Part shown: piece by piece, positions 1-4,179 of the stretch
Layout: each line of letters starts with the position of its first letter
Numbering within the stretch: position 1 is the first letter of the stretch
Assembly (NCBI GenBank): GCA_025964935.1
Contig: JAOPXW010000409.1
Coordinates: 1-7,597 of the forward strand
From: Friedmanniella sp.
Lineage (GTDB): Bacteria > Actinomycetota > Actinomycetes > Propionibacteriales > Propionibacteriaceae
Reading direction: 5' to 3'
Length of the DNA stretch: 7,597 nt
Translations under genes and position numbers: made by a program
The notes under the pieces: generated by a model
The model's database searches: none
Told to the model about the DNA's origin: nothing
What the model saw: the letters and a program-made list of their open reading frames with translations, nothing else

Positions 1-1001
1 GTCGTGCCGCGCGGGACCAGGGTGGTCGCCACCTCCACCTGGGTGTCCCGCTCCCGGCCCGCCAACAGGTCCACCAGCAGGTCGGCCGCCCGGGTCGCGA
101 TCTCCGCGACCGGTTGCCGGATCGTGGTCAGGTCCGTGAGCGCCGCGACCGGATTGTCGTCGATCCCAATGACCGAGACGTCCTCCGGCACCCGCAGCCC
201 CGCTCGCCGCAAGGTCCGCATGGCCCCCAGGGCAACCTCGTCGGAGTGGGCGAAGACCGCGGTCGGCGGGTCGGGAAGGCTCAACAGCTGGGCCATCGCC
301 CCCGCCGCGGCCTCCCCGCCCCAGGGGCTGCTCAGCAGGAGCGCCTCGTCGACGGGCAGGTTCCGAGCCGCGAGGGCCCGGCGGAACCCCTCCGCTCGGA
401 CGGACCGGGTGGGCCAGTCGGGCATCTCGGAGTCCACCGCGTCGATCATGGCGATCCGGGTGTGCCCGAGCAGGACCAGGTGGTCGACCGCCTGACGGAC
501 GGCTTCCACGTCGTTGATGCAGACGAAGGGGTACGACACCATCTGACCGCCAGCGGCGAGCAGCTGCACCCCCATCAGGTTGAGACGTTCGAGCTCATCG
601 CTGTTCACCGGAAGGCAGACCACGATGACGGCGTCCACCTTCCGACGGGCCGGGAGGTCTGCGAAGAACCGGTGGCGGGCTTCGGCGTCCTCCACCTGGT
701 AGATCAAGATGTCGAAGCCCTCCCGTCGGAGCCTGATCTCCAGTGACTCCACCATGGCCGCGCAGATCCAGTAGGACAGGTGGGGAACCACGATGGCCAC
801 CCGCTTCGTGGCGCCCCGCGCCAGGTTCGAGGCGGCGGGCGAGACGACGTAACCCAGCTCGTCGGCCGCCGCCAGGACCCGCCGCCTGGTCGGATCCGAC
901 ACGCCCTGGGCACCACTGAGGGCCCGGGAGACGGTGGCCATGCCGACGCCCGCACGCGCGGCCACATCCTTCATGTTGATCTCGGGGCGGACTGTCGGCA
1001 T
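1..1001 (-). CDS. LacI-family transcriptional regulator (C-terminus cut by window edge)
   Basis: A cytoplasmic DNA-binding repressor of the LacI/GalR family, which usually controls sugar uptake or catabolism genes in response to a bound sugar. Reading the minus strand from the ATG at 1001-999 gives 333 residues with no stop before the window edge, so only a short C-terminal tail is missing (full members are about 340 aa). The helix-turn-helix covers residues 10-30 (MKDVAARAGVGMATVSRAL) and the hinge region follows at about 52-63. The periplasmic-binding-protein-like core then runs to the edge, with family landmarks such as LGHTRIAMID and VPEDVSVIGIDD. An in-frame TAG at 1013-1011 fixes the start just downstream of it; AGGA lies 7 nt before the ATG. 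It is divergent from the VOC gene across a 263-bp region. The effector cannot be read from the sequence; the target may be beyond the left edge. Family assignment is secure, the ligand unknown. Confidence 0.93.
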   Translation of the reverse strand, partial: MPTVRPEINMKDVAARAGVGMATVSRALSGAQGVSDPTRRRVLAAADELGYVVSPAASNLARGATKRVAIVVPHLSYWICAAMVESLEIRLRREGFDILIYQVEDAEARHRFFADLPARRKVDAVIVVCLPVNSDELERLNLMGVQLLAAGGQMVSYPFVCINDVEAVRQAVDHLVLLGHTRIAMIDAVDSEMPDWPTRSVRAEGFRRALAARNLPVDEALLLSSPWGGEAAAGAMAQLLSLPDPPTAVFAHSDEVALGAMRTLRRAGLRVPEDVSVIGIDDNPVAALTDLTTIRQPVAEIATRAADLLVDLLAGRERDTQVEVATTLVPRGT

Positions 1002-1007
1002 GCCGTC

Positions 1008-1013
1008 ATCCTA
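1008..1013 (-). promoter_or_regulatory. Putative -10 hexamer (TAGGAT) of leaderless lacI-type gene
   Basis: TAGGAT on the minus strand fits the actinobacterial -10 pattern TANNNT and ends exactly 6 nt before the ATG at 1001, the spacing expected if transcription starts at the start codon. No convincing -35 is visible 17-18 nt upstream (ACCCCC-type sequence). The same bases contain AGGA, so they could instead be a ribosome binding site; both readings are compatible with the sequence. Confidence 0.35.
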
Positions 1014-1079
1014 GGGACGCGTCGCTCGCCGGGGGTCTTCGTCCCCTGAACGGCCCGTCTGCGCGCAACAACACCGTTG

Positions 1080-1121
1080 TGGAGAAGATCCGGCCCGGTA
1101 GTCCACGCCGAATCTTCTCCA
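1080..1121. repeat. Perfect 10-bp inverted repeat in divergent intergenic region
   Basis: TGGAGAAGAT at 1080-1089 is matched by its exact reverse complement ATCTTCTCCA at 1112-1121, with 22 nt between. It lies about 79 bp upstream of the minus-strand LacI gene and about 144 bp upstream of the VOC gene. The arm centres are 32 bp apart, close to three helical turns, so two half-sites on one DNA face are possible, as is a hairpin with a long loop. Just next to it (1068-1080) is the small dyad ACAAC-ACC-GTTGT. The rest of the 1002-1264 gap shows no gene. Confidence 0.6.
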
Positions 1122-1264
1122 AACCCGCCGCTCACGCCAGATGAAGCCGTGCACCGACCGTCACAAGCCCTCCCGGAACCAGCGCACCCCATCACCCCTA
1201 GCGAACCCCCCTTTTCGGGCGTAACGTGGCTAGACAGGCAAACCTCAACGGGGAGGTGTTCTGC

Positions 1265-1648
1265 GTGTTGGAGCGCAGCGAGGTGCACGTGAACGTTCCC
1301 GCGGCCGACCTCAAGCGGGCCCGGGCTTTCTACACCGACAAGCTGGGGCTGACGCCGGTGGCCGAGGACGACTACAGCATCAGGTTCGCGACCCCGGCAG
1401 GGTCCTGGTTCCAGGTCTACGAGACCTCGTACGCCGGCACCGGCAAGCACACCGTCGCCCAGTGGGACGTGGCCGACCTGGCCACGACGGTCGCCGAGCT
1501 CCACGACGCCGGGGTGGGTTTCGAGCACTACGACATGCCCGGGGTCACCTGGGACGGCGACATCGCCAACGCGGGCGGGATGCGGATGGCGTGGTTCACC
1601 GACAGCGAGGGCAACGTCATGTGCCTCGACGAGCGCCCACCCGGCTGA
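1265..1648 (+). CDS. VOC-superfamily (glyoxalase/bleomycin resistance-like) protein
   Basis: A 127-residue single-domain protein of the vicinal oxygen chelate fold, a family covering glyoxalases, extradiol dioxygenases and antibiotic-binding proteins. The first module begins with VHVNVPAADLKRARAFYTDK, followed by a KLGL turn; the second covers about residues 62-124 (HTVAQWDVADL, then FTDSEGNVMCLDE). By family analogy H8, E53 (or Q50), H62 and E123 are candidate metal ligands; that is inference. I chose the GTG at 1265 because GGGGAGG (1250-1256) lies 8 nt before it; the in-frame GTGs at 1226 and 1256 precede or overlap that site, and the TTG at 1268 is a weaker option. It is the first of three plus-strand genes, separated from the next by 140 bp, so co-transcription is uncertain. 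The substrate is unknown. Confidence 0.88.
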   Translation: MLERSEVHVNVPAADLKRARAFYTDKLGLTPVAEDDYSIRFATPAGSWFQVYETSYAGTGKHTVAQWDVADLATTVAELHDAGVGFEHYDMPGVTWDGDIANAGGMRMAWFTDSEGNVMCLDERPPG

Positions 1649-1665
1649 GCCGGCCCCCACGGGGC
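1641..1665 (+). terminator. Short GC hairpins at the VOC stop codon
   Basis: CCGGC (1641-1645) and GCCGG (1649-1653) pair perfectly with the TGA stop codon as the loop. An alternative overlapping hairpin, GCCCC-CAC-GGGGC, spans 1653-1665. Both stems are only 5 bp and there is no T-tract, so this is a weak candidate terminator. Confidence 0.25.
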
Positions 1666-1714
1666 GGCCGTTCCACGGTCGCCCAGGACCGACGCCCCCC
1701 TCGTCGGCCGCCTC

Positions 1715-1731
1715 GGCCGCCGCCGGCGGCC
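1715..1731 (+). repeat. GC-only palindrome between VOC and tandem-module genes
   Basis: GGCCGCC (1715-1721), a GCC loop and GGCGGCC (1725-1731) form a perfect 7-bp stem in a stretch of GCC/CGG repeats. It could terminate transcription from the VOC gene without a T-tract, but low-complexity GC sequence of this kind also makes such palindromes by chance. Confidence 0.35.
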
Positions 1732-1747
1732 GCCACAGGAGATGTTC

Positions 1748-1767
1748 GGCGCGAGCGGGCTCGCGCC
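1748..1767. promoter_or_regulatory. 20-bp near-perfect palindrome just upstream of the 1789 gene
   Basis: GGCGCGAGC (1748-1756) and GCTCGCGCC (1759-1767) are exact reverse complements with only GG between them. The palindrome ends 5 nt before the GGAGGGG ribosome binding site (1773-1779) and 21 nt before the GTG start. It could be a dimeric repressor operator or, in RNA, an 8-bp stem with a CGGG tetraloop next to the ribosome binding site. Confidence 0.5.
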
Positions 1768-1788
1768 TGGCTGGAGGGGAGCACCATC

Positions 1789-2427
1789 GTGTTCGTGCAG
1801 GTGATCAAGGGGAAGGTGAACGACGCGTCCGCCGTACGCGGTTCGCTCGAGACGTGGGCCAGGGACCTGGCTCCCGGGGCCGAGGGTTGGCTGGGCAGCA
1901 CGACCGGAGTGACCGACGACGGCACTCTGATCGCGGTGGCCCGGTTCGACACCGAGGAGCACGCCCGCCGCAACAGCGATCGGCCCGAGCAGGGTCAGTG
2001 GTGGGCGGCCACGGAGCGCCTCTTCGACGGCGACGTGACCTTCGAGGAGAGCACCGAGGTGGACGACTTCGTGGTCGGGGATCCCGACTCCGCCGGCTTC
2101 GTCCAGGTCATGCAGGGCCAGGTCACCGACCCGGTCCGCTCCCGGGAGCTGATGCGGCAACGCCCCGCCGACTTCAGACAGCTCCGCCCCGACATCTTGG
2201 CCATCCTGGGCCTCGCCCACCAGGACGGGCGCTGGACGAGCGTGGCCTACTTCACCTCCGAGGCCGAGGCCCGCCAGCACGAGAGCCAGGAACCCCCCGC
2301 CGAGTTCGTCGAGATGATGAAGCAGATGACCGCGATCAGCGTCGGCCCGCCCACCTTCCACGACCTGCGTCAGGTGTGGTTCCAGTCACCAGACTCGGCG
2401 CGAAAGGGGGCGATGGCCGATCACTGA
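1789..2427 (+). CDS. Tandem ferredoxin-like (ABM/DABB-type) two-module protein, function unknown
   Basis: I do not recognise a named family member. The 212-residue protein is two copies of a module of about 95 residues: copy 1 at about 2-98 and copy 2 at about 104-198. Both open alike (FVQVIKGKVND and FVQVMQGQVTD) and carry a matching segment (ARFDTEEHARRNS and AYFTSEAEARQHES). The beta-alpha-beta-beta pattern and the R/YF-x-(T/S)-E-E/A-x-AR signature resemble the dimeric alpha/beta-barrel (ABM, EthD-like) superfamily, members of which act as monooxygenases or small-ligand binders; a fused pair would make a pseudo-dimer barrel. No signal peptide or membrane helix is seen. The GTG at 1789 has GGAGGGG at 1773-1779 about 9 nt upstream. 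The C-terminal tail (about 200-212) is polar and lies outside the repeat. Fold is a reasonable inference; activity is unknown. Confidence 0.8.
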   Translation: MFVQVIKGKVNDASAVRGSLETWARDLAPGAEGWLGSTTGVTDDGTLIAVARFDTEEHARRNSDRPEQGQWWAATERLFDGDVTFEESTEVDDFVVGDPDSAGFVQVMQGQVTDPVRSRELMRQRPADFRQLRPDILAILGLAHQDGRWTSVAYFTSEAEARQHESQEPPAEFVEMMKQMTAISVGPPTFHDLRQVWFQSPDSARKGAMADH

Positions 2428-2440
2428 CCGACCTACCGGT

Positions 2441-2469
2441 GCGCAGGTCACCTTCGGGGTGACCTGCGC
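2441..2469 (+). promoter_or_regulatory. Perfect 12-bp hairpin spanning the start codon of the Pr6Pr gene
   Basis: GCGCAGGTCACC (2441-2452) and GGTGACCTGCGC (2458-2469) are exact reverse complements with a TTCGG loop. The right arm contains the GTG start codon at 2459-2461 and the left arm contains the only Shine-Dalgarno-like AGG (2445-2447). It begins 13 nt after the TGA of the preceding gene. No T-tract follows. It may be a terminator for the upstream gene, a start-codon-hiding regulatory structure, or an operator. Confidence 0.65.
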
Positions 2470-3127
2470 CGTGGCCACCCTGGTCGTGGGGCTGCAGCTG
2501 GCCCAGGACTGGCAGGCGGTCTGGGACCCCCCCGGCACCGTCGAGCCTTCCCACGCCGTCCGGGTCTGGCGGTTCTTCAGCTACTTCACCACCCAGTCCG
2601 CGCTGCTGGTCGCCGTGACCTCGCTGACCCTGGCCCGGCGCCCGGACCGAGACGGACGGCTCTGGCGGGTGGCCCGCCTCGACGCCCTGGCCGGCATCAC
2701 CATCACCGGTCTCGTGCACTGGTTCCTGCTGCACCCCCTGGACCACTGGCACGGCTGGCTCTGGATCTCCGACACCGTGATGCACGTCGTCGTCCCGATC
2801 CTGGCCGTGCTGGGCTGGCTGGCGTACGGCCCCCGGCGGCGGGTCACCGGCCGGGTCGTCCTGCTCGCCCTGGTCTGGCCCCTGGTCTGGCTGGCCTGCA
2901 CCCTGGTCGTCGGGGGCCTGACCGGGTGGTACCCGTACTTCTTCCTCGACGTGCGCGAGAGCGGGGCGGGCGTCGTCACGGTCTACGCCGTGGCCATCCT
3001 GGTCGTCCTGCTGCTGGCGTCCTGCCTGTTCTGGCTGGGCGACCGCTGGCTTCCCGGCCGGCGGCCGTCGACCAGCCCCGCCCGACGCGCCGCCCACCCC
3101 AGCCCCGGCGTACGGCCCCGGACCTAG
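2459..3127 (+). CDS. Pr6Pr-family six-helix membrane protein
   Basis: A 222-residue integral membrane protein matching the Pr6Pr family of six-helix bacterial proteins of about 200 aa with no assigned function. Predicted helices lie at about 2-15, 39-59, 75-92, 103-124, 132-157 and 169-195, and the family-like motifs FFSYFTTQSALL, GLVHWFLLHPLDHW and SDTVMHVVVPILAVLGW are present. The C-terminal 25 residues are basic and proline-rich, probably cytoplasmic. The start is uncertain. The frame is open upstream to 2330, but no ATG, GTG, TTG or CTG occurs before the GTG at 2459, which starts the first helix at once and sits inside a strong hairpin; in-frame GTGs at 2471 and 2486 are alternatives. 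Its TAG overlaps the stop codon of the convergent MerR gene. It follows the tandem-module gene by 31 nt and may be co-transcribed with it. Confidence 0.82.
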   Translation: MTCAVATLVVGLQLAQDWQAVWDPPGTVEPSHAVRVWRFFSYFTTQSALLVAVTSLTLARRPDRDGRLWRVARLDALAGITITGLVHWFLLHPLDHWHGWLWISDTVMHVVVPILAVLGWLAYGPRRRVTGRVVLLALVWPLVWLACTLVVGGLTGWYPYFFLDVRESGAGVVTVYAVAILVVLLLASCLFWLGDRWLPGRRPSTSPARRAAHPSPGVRPRT

Positions 3128-3462
3128 CCGGGCGCGGCGTCCTCCCGCCGCCGGTCATCCAGCAGCCTCTGGTGATCGGCCCGCAGCCGGGTGTTGTCGT
3201 CCTCCAACTCCAGCACCCGGGCCACGCCGGCCAGGTTGAGACCGGCCGCGAGCAGCCCGGTGATGCGGTGCAGCCGCTCGATGTCGTCGGCGCTGTAGAG
3301 CCGGGTCCCACCGGCGGAGCGGGACGGCTCCAGCAGCCCGCGGCGCTCGTACAGCCGCAAATTCTGCACCCCGGTGCCCACGAGGGCTGCGGTCACCGAG
3401 ATGCCGAACACGCCCTGAGCCGACTCGACCTCCCGCCCCGGGGGAACTTCTCGCTGCGCCAC
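3124..3462 (-). CDS. HspR-like MerR-family heat-shock repressor
   Basis: A 112-residue DNA-binding protein of the MerR family, close in pattern to HspR, the actinobacterial heat-shock repressor. The winged helix-turn-helix is at about residues 18-65 (ISVTAALVGTGVQNLRLYER, then a GLLEP turn, then GGTRLYSADDIERLHRI). The segment GLNLAGVARVLELE (74-87), matching the GvnlaGv..il.le signature of HspR, leads into a short coiled coil at about 82-106. It lacks the cysteine-bearing effector domain of metal-sensing MerR proteins. The GTG at 3462 is the start used; the first 16 residues are divergent and a later start cannot be excluded. It is divergent from hsp20, so it most likely represses both genes through the shared 100-bp region. 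HspR acts with DnaK as co-repressor in Streptomyces; whether this one does is unknown. It is shorter than typical HspR (about 125-150 aa). Confidence 0.9.
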   Translation of the reverse strand: MAQREVPPGREVESAQGVFGISVTAALVGTGVQNLRLYERRGLLEPSRSAGGTRLYSADDIERLHRITGLLAAGLNLAGVARVLELEDDNTRLRADHQRLLDDRRREDAAPG

Positions 3463-3464
3463 AC

Positions 3465-3494
3465 TTGCACCTTATCGGCGGTCAGTGCTATATA
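3465..3494 (+). promoter_or_regulatory. Promoter of hsp20 (TTGCAC-N18-TATATA)
   Basis: TTGCAC (3465-3470) and TATATA (3489-3494) are separated by 18 bp, close to the sigma-70/HrdB consensus; TAAAAG-type A/T-rich sequence continues to 3497, unusual in this GC-rich DNA. Transcription would begin near 3501, giving an untranslated leader of about 60 nt. The -35 overlaps the start of the divergent MerR gene, so a regulator bound here would affect both. Confidence 0.65.
3469..3474 (-). promoter_or_regulatory. Putative -10 hexamer (TAAGGT) of MerR gene
   Basis: TAAGGT on the minus strand ends 6 nt before the GTG at 3462, fitting TANNNT and a leaderless start. A weak -35 (TTTTAT) lies 17 nt upstream, overlapping the A/T-rich -10 region of hsp20. 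The AAGG could instead serve as a ribosome binding site. Confidence 0.35.
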
Positions 3495-3506
3495 AAAGGT
3501 GTATCA

Positions 3507-3524
3507 GCCACTACAGATAGTGGC
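3507..3524. promoter_or_regulatory. Inverted repeat GCCACTA-N4-TAGTGGC, likely hsp20 operator or leader hairpin
   Basis: GCCACTA (3507-3513) and TAGTGGC (3518-3524) are exact reverse complements around CAGA. The site lies 13 nt downstream of the -10 box, where a repressor would block RNA polymerase, and is the clearest dyad in the MerR/hsp20 intergenic region. It does not match the HspR box HAIR (CTTGAGT-N7-ACTCAAG). In RNA it would be a 7-bp stem with a 4-nt loop in the leader, about 22 nt before the ribosome binding site. Confidence 0.55.
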
Positions 3525-3562
3525 GCGCAGCGACACCAACGACCCGAAGGGAGAAGCACCCC

Positions 3563-3982
3563 ATGTTGATGCGCACCGACCCGTTCCGCGACCTCGACCG
3601 CCTCACCCAGCAGGTGTTCGGCACCGCCGCCCGACCCGCGCTGATGGCGATGGACGCCTGGCAGGACCACGACCGGTTCATCGTCGAGTTCGACCTCCCC
3701 GGCATCGACGCCAGCTCGATCGACCTGGACGTCGAGCGCAACGTGCTCACCGTGCGAGCCGACCGCCCGGCCCGCGAGGGCATCGAGGAGCTCGTCGCCG
3801 CAGAGCGCCCGCGAGGGGTGTTCAGCCGCCAGCTGATCCTCGGTGACAACCTCGACACCGACGAGATCACCGCCGGCTACGAGAACGGCGTCCTCCGGCT
3901 CGAGATCCCGGTGGCGGAGAAGGCCAAGCCGCGCAAGATCACGGTCAGCACGGCTGATGACCACCGGGTGATCAACGCCTGA
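3563..3982 (+). CDS. Hsp20/alpha-crystallin small heat-shock protein
   Basis: A 139-residue cytoplasmic holdase chaperone that binds unfolding proteins without ATP and assembles as oligomers. The alpha-crystallin domain covers about residues 31-120: it opens with [20 protein letters not shown], carries the F-S-R-Q-L-x-L strand (87-93), and closes with the family G-V-L signature in [11 protein letters not shown] (107-117). A C-terminal I-x-V motif (I126-T-V128, within KPRKITV) fits the oligomer contact site. The short N-terminal arm has the usual DPFRDLDRL start. The ATG at 3563 has AAGGGAG (3547-3553) 9 nt upstream; ATG 3569 is an alternative. It is divergent from the HspR-like gene and monocistronic, followed by a strong hairpin. 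Heat induction by relief of repression is inferred from the arrangement. Confidence 0.96.
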   Translation: MLMRTDPFRDLDRLTQQVFGTAARPALMAMDAWQDHDRFIVEFDLPGIDASSIDLDVERNVLTVRADRPAREGIEELVAAERPRGVFSRQLILGDNLDTDEITAGYENGVLRLEIPVAEKAKPRKITVSTADDHRVINA

Positions 3983-3992
3983 CCCCCGGCAC

Positions 3993-4025
3993 GGGGGCCG
4001 TCCGCGACCACCACGGACGGCCCCC
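3993..4025 (+). terminator. Strong GC hairpin terminator after hsp20
   Basis: GGGGGCCGTCCG (3993-4004) pairs perfectly with CGGACGGCCCCC (4014-4025) around a 9-nt loop, starting 10 nt after the hsp20 stop codon. There is no T-tract, as is common for actinobacterial terminators. The remaining gap to 4179 contains no gene that I can support. Confidence 0.75.
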
Positions 4026-4179
4026 CACGCCGCCCCGCGGCCCGACCGGTCACCGTCGGATAACGCTGCCACCCCCGAGCACGCCGAGTCGCGCCGGACC
4101 CTAGGCTTCACCCCATCACCGGAACCGCGGAGCGTGGGGACGCGAGGCGGGCCCGGTTCGGCGTACACACGGGGGAACA

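Noticed and set aside
1226..1264. Upstream GTG starts (1226, 1256) for the VOC protein
   Set aside because: The Shine-Dalgarno site GGGGAGG (1250-1256) lies between or over them, and VOC domains normally begin close to the HVNV strand, so 1265 is preferred.
1528..2361. A 277-codon minus-strand frame opposite the VOC and tandem-module genes
   Set aside because: It is antisense to two genes with family features, and its own product shows only GC-bias composition.
3463..3562. A classical HAIR (HspR) site
   Set aside because: CTTG occurs at 3464-3467, but no ACTCAAG partner or ACTCAAG-like half-site follows at the expected distance.
4102..4107. TAGGCT as a -10 box for the dehydrogenase gene
   Set aside because: It fits TANNNT, but no -35-like sequence lies 16-19 bp upstream, so it is not supported as a promoter.
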